From assembly GCA_012520795.1 (NCBI GenBank), contig JAAYNP010000047.1, positions 1 to 64,000 of the forward strand: 64,000 nucleotides of DNA, given 5' to 3'. The notes under the pieces were generated by a model that saw only the letters and a list, made by a program, of their open reading frames with translations, did not search any database and was not told the origin of the DNA. The DNA is from Bacillota bacterium. GTDB lineage: Bacteria > Bacillota > Limnochordia > Darwinibacteriales > DTU012. Each line of letters begins with the position of its first letter. Position 1 is the stretch's first letter. Positions 35,578-43,264 of this stretch are shown here, one piece after another. The position numbers were made by a program, and so were the translations under genes.

Positions 35578-36888
35578 TTGGGTAACAAGACATTTCCCCG
35601 TGGTGGTGGTCATATTCCGCATCGTAAAGATGCGACAAAAAATAAACCGGTTATGGCCATGCCTGCCCCGCAGCAGGCAGTAATCCCTTTAAGCCAGCAC
35701 GCCGGGGCTCCCTGCCGGCCAGTCGTCAAGGTTGGCGGTCGTGTCAAACTGGGGCAGAAGATTGGCGAAGCTGAGCAGTATGTTTCCGCGCCGGTTCACG
35801 CCAGTGTGTCGGGAGAGGTTGTGGAAATCACCGAAAGGCCGCTGCTTGATGGCACCAAATCAATGTGCGTGATAATTGAAAACGACGGCCTTGATGAGGC
35901 GGAGCCCCTGGTTGCACAGGACTATTCACGGCTGTCGGTAAGCCAGATCGCCGAACTGATCCGGGAGGCGGGCGTTGTCGGTTTGGGAGGGGCAGGGTTT
36001 CCCACCCATGTCAAGGTCGAACCGCCAAAGCCTGTTGACACGGTGCTGATCAATGGGGCGGAGTGTGAGCCGTACTTGACATGTGACCACCGCCTGATGC
36101 TCGAGCAACCGCATAAACTGATCGAAGGCTTGAAGATCTTGATGCAAGCCGTGGGTGCGCGTCAAGGGATTATCGGTGTTGAGGTGAACAAGCCTGAGGT
36201 GATCCGGGTATTGGAGCAGGCCTGTGCCGAACAATCCTATGTCCGTGTCGCGGGCTTGAAGGTCAAGTACCCGCAGGGTGCGGAAAAACAGCTGATCAAA
36301 GCGATCCTCGGCCGGGAAGTGCCTTCCGGAGGCTTGCCGGCTGATGTAGGGTGCATTGTCCAAAATGTGCAAACTGCTGTTGCCGTTACCGATGCAGTCG
36401 TTCACGGCGTTGGGCTTTACCAGCGAGTAATCACTGTTGCGGGAGCGGCTGTGTACGATCCCCGTAATGTCCTGGTCCGGATCGGCACGCCGATTCGGGA
36501 TGTGATTGACTTCTGCGGCGGAATGGGAAACCCGGCGGCCATCATTGCCGGCGGCCCCATGACCGGGCAGCTTGTCCAGGACTTGACGGCACCGGTGGTT
36601 AAACCACTGTCCGGGATTTTGGTGCTGTCCAAAGACGAAATCAGTTATGAGTTGAACCAGCCGTGCATCCGGTGCGCCCGCTGCATAGATCACTGCCCCA
36701 TGGGTTTGCAGCCGAATTTCCTGGCTGACTGGAGCAACAAGGGGTTGTATGATCAGGCCGAGAGGAATCATATCATGGACTGCATCGAATGCAGCCTATG
36801 TTCATATGTATGCCCGGCGAAACGAGGTTTGTGCAGGTCGATTCAAGCAGGCAAGCAGGTAGTAAGAGCTGGAAAAACAGCAGTTTGA
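35578..36888 (+). CDS. rnfC: Rnf electron-transport complex subunit C
   Basis: Cytoplasmic-side subunit that exchanges electrons with NAD(H) through FMN and two [4Fe-4S] clusters. The 436 residues contain the barrel-sandwich N-terminus, the FMN/NADH-binding 51-kDa-like domain with GLGGAGFPTHVK and NGAECEPYLTCDHRLM, a SLBB-type domain, and the C-terminal ferredoxin motifs. The cluster ligands are Cys363, 366, 369, 373 and Cys402, 405, 408, 412, all intact. TTG 35578 follows GAAAGGGTG. First gene of rnfC-rnfDG-rnfE-rnfA, with 14 bases or less (or overlaps) between genes. Confidence 0.95.
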   Translation: MGNKTFPRGGGHIPHRKDATKNKPVMAMPAPQQAVIPLSQHAGAPCRPVVKVGGRVKLGQKIGEAEQYVSAPVHASVSGEVVEITERPLLDGTKSMCVIIENDGLDEAEPLVAQDYSRLSVSQIAELIREAGVVGLGGAGFPTHVKVEPPKPVDTVLINGAECEPYLTCDHRLMLEQPHKLIEGLKILMQAVGARQGIIGVEVNKPEVIRVLEQACAEQSYVRVAGLKVKYPQGAEKQLIKAILGREVPSGGLPADVGCIVQNVQTAVAVTDAVVHGVGLYQRVITVAGAAVYDPRNVLVRIGTPIRDVIDFCGGMGNPAAIIAGGPMTGQLVQDLTAPVVKPLSGILVLSKDEISYELNQPCIRCARCIDHCPMGLQPNFLADWSNKGLYDQAERNHIMDCIECSLCSYVCPAKRGLCRSIQAGKQVVRAGKTAV

Positions 36889-36902
36889 CGGAGGTGAGTC
36901 AC

Positions 36903-39197
36903 ATGAATGCAAAACAGGAATTGTGGGCGCCGGTAATCAGAACAAAAGACAGCATACCACAGATCATGTTCGATGTTTTTTTGGCTCTAATACCTTGTTG
37001 GCTGGCAGGTTTGATCTTTTTTGGCTTGCCTGCCTTGTGGATTGTGCTGCTCAGTACGGCAACCGCAGTGTTGGTTGAGGCATTGTTTATGCGTTATCCT
37101 TTGAGTCTGAAAGGCATATTCGGTGACGGCAGCAGCCTCGTTACAGGGGTGTTGGTCGGCTTGATCTTGCCTCCGACGGTGCCGTGGTGGATTCCCATCG
37201 TCGGTTCCGCGCTGGCGATTACCATAGGCAAGCTGGTGTTCGGCGGCCTCGGCAACAACATCTTCAACCCGGCATTGATTGGACGGGCAGTGCTGCTTCT
37301 AGCCTTTACAGCTCCGATGGTCAAGTATGTCAGCCCTTTTGACGCGGTTACTGAAGCCACACCTTTACTTGCCATGCGTTCTTTTGACTGGGCTTTGGTC
37401 TGGGGTAATGTCAGCGGCAGTATTGGTGAAACATCGGTAATAGCCATTCTCATAGGGGCAGCGTACTTGGTTTTCCGAAAGCTGATTGACTGGCGGATCC
37501 CCGTTGGTTATGCAGGCACCGCGTTTGCCGTGGCCTATATCTGGGGGCTTGATCCGTGGCTGGCTGTCACCGGCGGCGGCCTGCTTTTTGCCGCTGTGTT
37601 CATGGCTACAGACATGGTCACATCTCCCGTCAACCCAATGGGCCGGTTGCTGTTTGGGTGCGGCTGCGGCCTTTTGACAATCCTGCTGAGGAAGTACACT
37701 TCTTTTCCGGAAGGGGTCACGTTCGCCATCCTCACCATGAATGCCCTGGTGCCTCTGTTGGACATGCTGACTGTCCCCGTTATTTTCGGGGCGCGGCGCA
37801 GCAGGGAACAGCGTTTTGCCACCACAATCGCGGTGGCTGTAGTGATCTGCCTGGCCTGGGGCGTTTTGGCTGTGATCAACCGGACGGTCCCCGAAGAGGT
37901 GCCGGCGACAGCTGACGGAGTCTATTTGCCGCTGGTGGAAACTCTCGGCACTGACGCCTACGCGACGGCAGCCATCAATGACAAGGTCTATTACTTCACC
38001 GGCGCCCAGGAAGCACCGGAGAAGGTGGCACTGGTTGGTTCGGAACAGGGGTATCATGGCCCGGTGTATTTCTACCTGGTTTTGGACGGTTCAGGCCGGA
38101 TAGAGCACATTCAAATCCTTACCCACAGCGATGATCCTGGATTGGGCAGCCTGATCACCCGGCGTTCCTTCCTCGATCAGTTTATTGGTCTTGATGGCAC
38201 AGAACTGGTCGCGGACGTCGATATCCAAGGCATTACAGGAGCAACCATTTCATCGCGGGCAGTGATCCGGGGTGTTGCCAATGAACTGGAGCGGTTTCAG
38301 GAAGCCTTCTACGGCAGTGCCGGGGACGATGCTGCCGCAGGTTATGTTGATGGATCTTATCTGGCAGAAGCTTCCGGCTTTGGCGGCCCCGTCAAAGTGG
38401 AAGTCACCATTGTTAATGGCCGGATTGCTGCTGTGAAGGTGTTGGAGCATCAAGAGACTCTTGGGATTTCCGACGAGGCGGTTAAAGTCATGCCGCAGCG
38501 GATTGCGGAAGCCAACAGCCCCGATGTGGATCTGGTAAGCGGCGCAACCGTCACCAGCAAAGCAATCGCCGTTGCTGTGCAAAAGGCCTTGGATCAGGCT
38601 GAAGTGAAAGAGCCCGGCGGGTCCCAAGGCCTTGCCGCAAATGTCCCCGATGGTGTCTACCGGGGCAAAGGCGCCGGTTTCAACGGCGATGTGGTTGTTG
38701 ATGTGACTGTTGCCGGCGGCCGGATTACGGCGCTTGAGGTGGTGGAGCATGCGGATACTCCCTTGTATGCCCAGGGAGCCTTTACCCAGCTGATCCCAGC
38801 GATCATCGAAGCGCAGGAGCTGGTGGATGCCCGCGCTGGAGCTACATTCAGCAGCAGGGGATTGCTGGCGGCAGTGGAGGCTGCTGTCAGTGGTGCGGCA
38901 GTACCAAGCGGAGGCGGCCTGGCAGGTGATTTGCCCGATGGTGTCTATCGGGGCAGAGGCACAGGTTTTGGCGGAGAAATGGTTGTCGATGTCACCGTTT
39001 CCGGCGGCCGGATTATGGCAATTGAGGTTGTGGAGCATGCGGATACAGCCCTCTATGCGCAGGGAGCCTTTACCCAGCTGATTCCGGAGATCATCGCAAG
39101 GCAGGAATTTGTGGATGCCCGCGCTGGAGCCACCTTCAGCAGTAAAGGGCTGTTAGAAGCAGTGGAAACTGCCCTGACAGGAAAGGAGGCGCAGTAA
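36903..39197 (+). CDS. rnfD: Fused RnfD-RnfG protein with three extra FMN-binding domains
   Basis: A 764-residue protein joining subunits normally encoded separately. Residues 1-303 are RnfD: many membrane spans and a candidate flavin-linked Thr153 in EATPL. Residues 304-475 are RnfG: one membrane segment (about 305-327) and an FMN-binding domain with TGAT ending at Thr448. Three more FMN-binding domains follow (about 480-563, 581-662, 677-760), with the motifs SGAT (Thr549), AGAT (Thr648) and AGAT (Thr744). In RnfG-type proteins the Thr of (S/T)GAT is covalently linked to FMN by ApbE; no apbE is in this window. The last two domains have Ala in place of the first Ser/Thr. ATG 36903 follows ACGGAGGTGAG. 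Five flavins on one chain would make an extracytoplasmic redox wire; this is inference. Confidence 0.9.
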   Translation: MNAKQELWAPVIRTKDSIPQIMFDVFLALIPCWLAGLIFFGLPALWIVLLSTATAVLVEALFMRYPLSLKGIFGDGSSLVTGVLVGLILPPTVPWWIPIVGSALAITIGKLVFGGLGNNIFNPALIGRAVLLLAFTAPMVKYVSPFDAVTEATPLLAMRSFDWALVWGNVSGSIGETSVIAILIGAAYLVFRKLIDWRIPVGYAGTAFAVAYIWGLDPWLAVTGGGLLFAAVFMATDMVTSPVNPMGRLLFGCGCGLLTILLRKYTSFPEGVTFAILTMNALVPLLDMLTVPVIFGARRSREQRFATTIAVAVVICLAWGVLAVINRTVPEEVPATADGVYLPLVETLGTDAYATAAINDKVYYFTGAQEAPEKVALVGSEQGYHGPVYFYLVLDGSGRIEHIQILTHSDDPGLGSLITRRSFLDQFIGLDGTELVADVDIQGITGATISSRAVIRGVANELERFQEAFYGSAGDDAAAGYVDGSYLAEASGFGGPVKVEVTIVNGRIAAVKVLEHQETLGISDEAVKVMPQRIAEANSPDVDLVSGATVTSKAIAVAVQKALDQAEVKEPGGSQGLAANVPDGVYRGKGAGFNGDVVVDVTVAGGRITALEVVEHADTPLYAQGAFTQLIPAIIEAQELVDARAGATFSSRGLLAAVEAAVSGAAVPSGGGLAGDLPDGVYRGRGTGFGGEMVVDVTVSGGRIMAIEVVEHADTALYAQGAFTQLIPEIIARQEFVDARAGATFSSKGLLEAVETALTGKEAQ
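38643..39180 (+). repeat. Tandem duplication of an FMN-binding domain inside the RnfD-RnfG fusion
   Basis: Two in-frame units of about 250 bases start at 38643 and 38931 (288-base period). Both encode (V/L)PDGVYRG(K/R)G.GF, EVVEHADT.LYAQGAFTQLIP and VDARAGATFSS. They are clearly more like each other than like the preceding FMN domain, which suggests a recent duplication. Confidence 0.85.
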
Positions 39198-39794
39198 ATG
39201 TCACTGGGAAGGACCTTTTTCAAAGGAATCTGGCGTGAAAACCCTGTTTTGCGGTTGGCGGTCGGGCTGGTACCGGTTCTCGGGATCGCCCATTTGGCAA
39301 TCAACGGTGTTTACCTCGGCCTGGCGACTGCAGTGGTGCTTTTGGCGGCCGTTTTGGTGAAGATTCTTTTTGCCAATCTGGTTTCGAAAGAAGTGGGTAT
39401 TTTTGTTGATTTTGCCTCCTTGACCATATTCACCACCCTGCTGTACCGGTTGACGGGAGTCTATCAGCCTGAGCTCCTGGTCCAGCTGGGAATCTATCTC
39501 CCTTTGGTTGCGGTGAATGGATTTGTACTGCAAAGGCTGTCTGTGGATCAGCCCCCTGCAGCCCGGATCGCCGATGCCTTGGGCATGGGCCTGGGCTATA
39601 CCGCAGTCTTGACATTGGTGGGCATGATTCGGGAGTTTGTCGGTTTGGGGCAGTTCTTCGGCAGGGCAGTCCTCAACGGTTCTTTGACACCGTTTTCCCT
39701 AGCGGCTACTGTCCCTGGGGGGTTTGTGATTGTAGGTCTACTGATAGCTCTTTACAATGCATTGAGTGGAACGGGAGGGGAAATCAATGAATGA
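39198..39794 (+). CDS. rnfE: RnfE-like membrane subunit lacking the [2Fe-2S] cysteines
   Basis: A 198-residue RnfE/NqrD-family membrane protein with about six spans. The N-terminal FKGIWRENPVL, GLATAVVLL and LGIYLPLVAVN segments align with ordinary RnfE. In those proteins Cys25 (GLCP) and Cys108 (VNC/TNC) bind the membrane [2Fe-2S] cluster shared with RnfA. Here the positions are Val25 (GLVP) and Gly108 (VNGF), and the whole protein has no cysteine. The ATG directly follows the stop codon of the fused gene, with AAAGGAGG upstream. It overlaps rnfA by 8 bases. Confidence 0.9.
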   Translation: MSLGRTFFKGIWRENPVLRLAVGLVPVLGIAHLAINGVYLGLATAVVLLAAVLVKILFANLVSKEVGIFVDFASLTIFTTLLYRLTGVYQPELLVQLGIYLPLVAVNGFVLQRLSVDQPPAARIADALGMGLGYTAVLTLVGMIREFVGLGQFFGRAVLNGSLTPFSLAATVPGGFVIVGLLIALYNALSGTGGEINE

Positions 39795-40338
39795 CGGGCT
39801 GAAACTTCTGGCTGAGGGTGTAATCACCCACAACCTGGCCCTGTTTCAAGGCCTGGGCATTTATGCCCTGCTGCGGTATACCAAGTCGATCTGCAGTGCG
39901 TCTAAAGCCGCCCTGGTAATGCTCGCCACCACCCTTACATCTTGTGCTTTGGTGTGGGGGGCCAGCCCGCTGATGCCGGCAAATTACAGCATGCGCCTGC
40001 CGTTCTATCTGATGGTTGCCTTGGCAGCCGGGCTCTTCTGGCGCAAGCTTTTGGCGCAGATGCTTGGCAAAGAGCTGTCCCTGGATTTACCAGCAGTTTT
40101 TGTTAATTCAGCCCTGGTGGGTGTGCTGCTGACAGTGCCTGAGGGGCTCGCAGAAGGGCCGGGGATTGTCAGTTACGGCCTTGCCTATGCAGTGGGCTAT
40201 GGATTGGTGTTGATCGTTATGGCGGGCATACGGGCCCGGTTGGAGCTGGTGGATGTGCCAAAGCCCTTCCGGGGAGTGCCGATTCTGCTGATCTCCGCTG
40301 CTTTGCTGGCCTTGGCTTTGATGGGATATCGATTGTAA
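39787..40338 (+). CDS. rnfA: RnfA-like membrane subunit lacking the [2Fe-2S] cysteines
   Basis: A 183-residue RnfA/NqrE-family membrane protein with about six spans. The C-terminal segment VDVPKPFRGVPILLISAALLALALMG aligns closely with ordinary RnfA (DVPxPFRG). The cluster-binding cysteines of the family (GLCP and TNCAVLG) are replaced by Tyr26 (LGIYAL) and Ser108 (VNSALVG). Cys36 and Cys53 are elsewhere and do not match ligand positions. ATG 39787 after GGGAGGGGAAA. The operon ends here with a terminator and no rnfB follows, unlike the common rnfCDGEAB order. Confidence 0.9.
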   Translation: MNDGLKLLAEGVITHNLALFQGLGIYALLRYTKSICSASKAALVMLATTLTSCALVWGASPLMPANYSMRLPFYLMVALAAGLFWRKLLAQMLGKELSLDLPAVFVNSALVGVLLTVPEGLAEGPGIVSYGLAYAVGYGLVLIVMAGIRARLELVDVPKPFRGVPILLISAALLALALMGYRL

Positions 40339-40360
40339 GCTGCAGATGAACTGTGATCAT

Positions 40361-40388
40361 AAATTGTGGGGATTATCCCCACAATTTT
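40361..40388 (+). terminator. Rho-independent terminator after the Rnf-like operon
   Basis: Perfect 12-base inverted repeat AAATTGTGGGGA (40361-40372) / TCCCCACAATTT (40376-40387) with a TTA loop. The T tail is short. Confidence 0.75.
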
Positions 40389-40415
40389 GGCGGAACAAAT
40401 ATCAGAAAATATAAA
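40387..40415 (+). promoter_or_regulatory. Promoter of comEA-comEC
   Basis: TTGGCG (40387-40392), 17-base spacer, TATAAA (40410-40415), directly after the Rnf terminator. Confidence 0.5.
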
Positions 40416-40486
40416 ATAGGCAGGAAATAAATCTGCAGCAGCGAATCAATATGGTACAAGGGAGACGGGAGAAAGGAGCCTTTTGC

Positions 40487-40924
40487 ATGAATGCACGGCA
40501 AAGAGTGGTGACCTTGACTCTGCTTTCCCTTGTTTTGGCCGGCAACTGCCTAAATCTGTTCACCGCCCGTCAAAACGCCATTAGGATAGCTGCCGCCGCC
40601 TCTGAAGCAGCGGACAGCGAAGCCAACACCGGGCTTGAGCCTGACGCAGGTGAGATCACTGTAACAAAAGCTTGCAACCCTGACGGCACAGAACACGATC
40701 TTGAGCAGTGCGAGCGCCTGCACATCAATTGGGCCTCGGAGAAAGAACTGCAGCAAAGATTGCCGGGAATCGGCCCGGTGCTGGCCAAAAGGATTATTGA
40801 AAAGCGGAAAGAGCGGTTTTTTATTGAGGCCAAAGACCTTTTGGCAGTGCCAGGGATCGGCCAGAAAAGGCTTGCCCAGATTGAACCGTTGATCTGTTTT
40901 GCGCTTCCCGATGCTGCAGACTAA
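40487..40924 (+). CDS. comEA: Competence protein ComEA (helix-hairpin-helix DNA receptor)
   Basis: Membrane-anchored double-stranded DNA receptor for DNA uptake. The 145 residues include an N-terminal membrane segment (about 8-25), a short linker and a C-terminal (HhH)2 domain (about 82-142) with LPGIGPVLAKRIIEKR and VPGIGQKRLAQI. It is shorter than B. subtilis ComEA and lacks the oligomerisation domain seen there. ATG 40487 follows AAAGGAG. Overlaps comEC. Confidence 0.88.
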   Translation: MNARQRVVTLTLLSLVLAGNCLNLFTARQNAIRIAAAASEAADSEANTGLEPDAGEITVTKACNPDGTEHDLEQCERLHINWASEKELQQRLPGIGPVLAKRIIEKRKERFFIEAKDLLAVPGIGQKRLAQIEPLICFALPDAAD

Positions 40925-43208
40925 AACCCGTCCGCTGCTGCCCGTTTTCTTTCTGCTGGCACTGGGGATCTACCTCAGCAGTTTTGCCGTCAGTGTGGCA
41001 GCGGCAGCCTGGGTGAGTATCGGCTTGGCCGTGCTGTGGCTGTACCTGGAATACAGGGGCTCCGGTTCAGCCCGCTGCTTGTTTTGGTTGTTGGTGGTTC
41101 TGGCAGGATTTTTTCTGGCAGTCACGGATCGGGGCTATCTTCCCGATTGCGATGATCCGCTGGCCCTGACCGGCCGGGTCTTGGATGTGCGGGAGCTGAG
41201 CCGTAATCAACGTGTGATTGTCTATGTGCCGGAGTTCAAATCCAGGCTGGCACTGCACCTGCCCGCCGGTACCCCGCTTAACCCCGGGGATTGGCTTTGG
41301 TTCAGCGGCGTGCTTCAGAAGCCTGAGCGGGCCCGCAATCCGGGTGAATTTGACTACCGAGACTATTTGCGGAGTCAATCGATCTACGCCGTCATGGAAC
41401 CGGCTGAATTCCAGGTCCTGGACAAGAAGGCGTGGTTTACCTGTTTGCTTGCATCGCTCCAGGATTATGTCAGGTCAAACTGCTGCCGCCATATGCGCAA
41501 TCCAGGCCTGGCCGCGGCGCTGATCCTTGGTGACCGCAATGCATTGGGCAAGGAGCAGCAGGACTTGTGGGAAAAGCTCGGGATCACCCATCTTTTGGCT
41601 GTTTCCGGGACACATATCGGGCTTCTCGCGGCCATCCTGTGGTTTGGATGCCGGCCTGTACCAGTTTCCCGCAGGCTAAAGGCCATCGTAATCAGTTTGA
41701 TTCTGCTGCTCTATGTCCTGTTGAGCGGCGGCAAACCTTCGGCGTGGCGTGCCTGGCTGGCAGCGGTGATCGTCATGGGCAGAGCAGGGCACCTGGACGG
41801 GCTCCATGTCTGGAGCTTGGCGGGTGTGATTATGCTTACGGCCAATCCAGGGTATCTGTGGCAGATCGGCTTTCAGCTGTCGTTTGCAGCCAGTGGCGGG
41901 ATCATTTTGTGGAGCCCGGCGATCAGGAAACTGACGGCCCGGTTCGCCCATGGGATCGCCGGCAGATTGCTGGGCAAAACCTGTACATCCATCGCTGTTT
42001 CGCTGATAGCCCAGTTGAGCCTCATACCCTTGCTGTTGAAACACTTCGGGCAGATTGCCCTCTTGGCTCCCATTGCCACTATGATGCTGCTGCCCTTTGT
42101 GGCAGTTCTGGTGGGCGGGGGGATTTTTCTTGGCTTATGCGGTTCTCTGGCGGCACCTCTTGGCAGACTGCTGGATATAGTGACTGAGACTGCCTGCCGG
42201 CTCTGTGCTGTGCTGGCTAAGGCCGATTGTCTGATTACAGCCCCATCCATGCCCAGCCTCTGGGCTTTCGCCTGGTACCTGGCCTTTACCGGGCTCGGCG
42301 GCATTGCCCGGAAACAGTATCTTCGCCTTGGCAGGCCTACCTGGTGTCGGTGGGCTAACCTGGCCCTGGCAGTCCTGCTGATTGTCAGTATGCCATATCA
42401 CTGCAGCCGCCCGCTGGAGATCACCTTTCTTGATGTGGGCCAGGGAGACTGCATCTTGATCCGCACCCCATTCAGGCAGCATATTCTCATTGACGGCGGT
42501 GGGGATTCAGTCTATTGGCAGCAGCGGGGCAGAAATGTCGGTTTGACGACGGTTGTCCCCTATCTAAGGCACCGGGGCATTGATCATCTCGACCTGGTGA
42601 TCTTAAGCCACCCCCATGAAGACCACTTGTACGGCCTTTTGGCGGTTCTGGAGCACGTTTCCATTGGGATGGCGGCGGACAGCGGGCAGCCCCATGACAC
42701 ACCGACTTACAGACGGTATTTGGAACTGATTGAGGAAAAGCAGATTCCCTATATCAGTCTGGCAGCGGGGGACCGGCTGGTGCTGCGGGGAGGGGTGCAG
42801 TTGACCGTTCTCCATCCCCGCCGATTCTTAACAGGGACCAGCTCTGATCTGAACAACAACAGCTTGGTGATCAACTTAAGGTATCAAGGACGGAATGTGT
42901 TGCTTACCGGGGATCTTGATTTGGAAGGCATGGAGGTACTGCTGGGGCGGGGAGACCTTTTTCCGGTCGACTTAGTCAAAGTACCGCATCACGGCAGCAG
43001 GGCGGCACTGTTCCCCGAGTTCTACCAGGCAATCCAGCCGCAGTACGCTGTGATCAGTGTGGGCGGCAACTCGTTCGGCCATCCCCATCCAGAGGTGCTG
43101 GCTTACCTTGAGCAGGCTGGTATCTCTGCGTCCTGCACCGACCAGGAGGGCGCTGTTTCCTTTTACATCTGGAATGGCTTGTGCGGCAGGTATTCAAGGC
43201 CGCGGTAG
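40911..43208 (+). CDS. comEC: Competence protein ComEC (DNA channel with nuclease-like domain)
   Basis: Polytopic membrane protein that forms the channel for transforming single-stranded DNA. The 765 residues hold N-terminal membrane spans and an OB-like region, the Competence domain (about 195-460, with LGDRN and VSGTHIGLL) and a C-terminal metallo-beta-lactamase domain (about 500-765) with DVGQGDC and the metal motif SHPHEDH. ATG 40911 overlaps comEA by 14 bases; a TTG at 40899 is possible. comEB is absent between comEA and comEC. Confidence 0.93.
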   Translation: MLQTKTRPLLPVFFLLALGIYLSSFAVSVAAAAWVSIGLAVLWLYLEYRGSGSARCLFWLLVVLAGFFLAVTDRGYLPDCDDPLALTGRVLDVRELSRNQRVIVYVPEFKSRLALHLPAGTPLNPGDWLWFSGVLQKPERARNPGEFDYRDYLRSQSIYAVMEPAEFQVLDKKAWFTCLLASLQDYVRSNCCRHMRNPGLAAALILGDRNALGKEQQDLWEKLGITHLLAVSGTHIGLLAAILWFGCRPVPVSRRLKAIVISLILLLYVLLSGGKPSAWRAWLAAVIVMGRAGHLDGLHVWSLAGVIMLTANPGYLWQIGFQLSFAASGGIILWSPAIRKLTARFAHGIAGRLLGKTCTSIAVSLIAQLSLIPLLLKHFGQIALLAPIATMMLLPFVAVLVGGGIFLGLCGSLAAPLGRLLDIVTETACRLCAVLAKADCLITAPSMPSLWAFAWYLAFTGLGGIARKQYLRLGRPTWCRWANLALAVLLIVSMPYHCSRPLEITFLDVGQGDCILIRTPFRQHILIDGGGDSVYWQQRGRNVGLTTVVPYLRHRGIDHLDLVILSHPHEDHLYGLLAVLEHVSIGMAADSGQPHDTPTYRRYLELIEEKQIPYISLAAGDRLVLRGGVQLTVLHPRRFLTGTSSDLNNNSLVINLRYQGRNVLLTGDLDLEGMEVLLGRGDLFPVDLVKVPHHGSRAALFPEFYQAIQPQYAVISVGGNSFGHPHPEVLAYLEQAGISASCTDQEGAVSFYIWNGLCGRYSRPR

Positions 43209-43264
43209 AGAAAAAATGTTAAGGGTGGGAATTCCCGGACCATGGAGAAAATGAGGGAGACAGG

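Noticed and set aside
36789-36902. N-terminal extension of the RnfD-RnfG fusion
   Set aside because: It lies within rnfC in another frame; the ATG at 36903 has a good ribosome site and matches the usual RnfD start.
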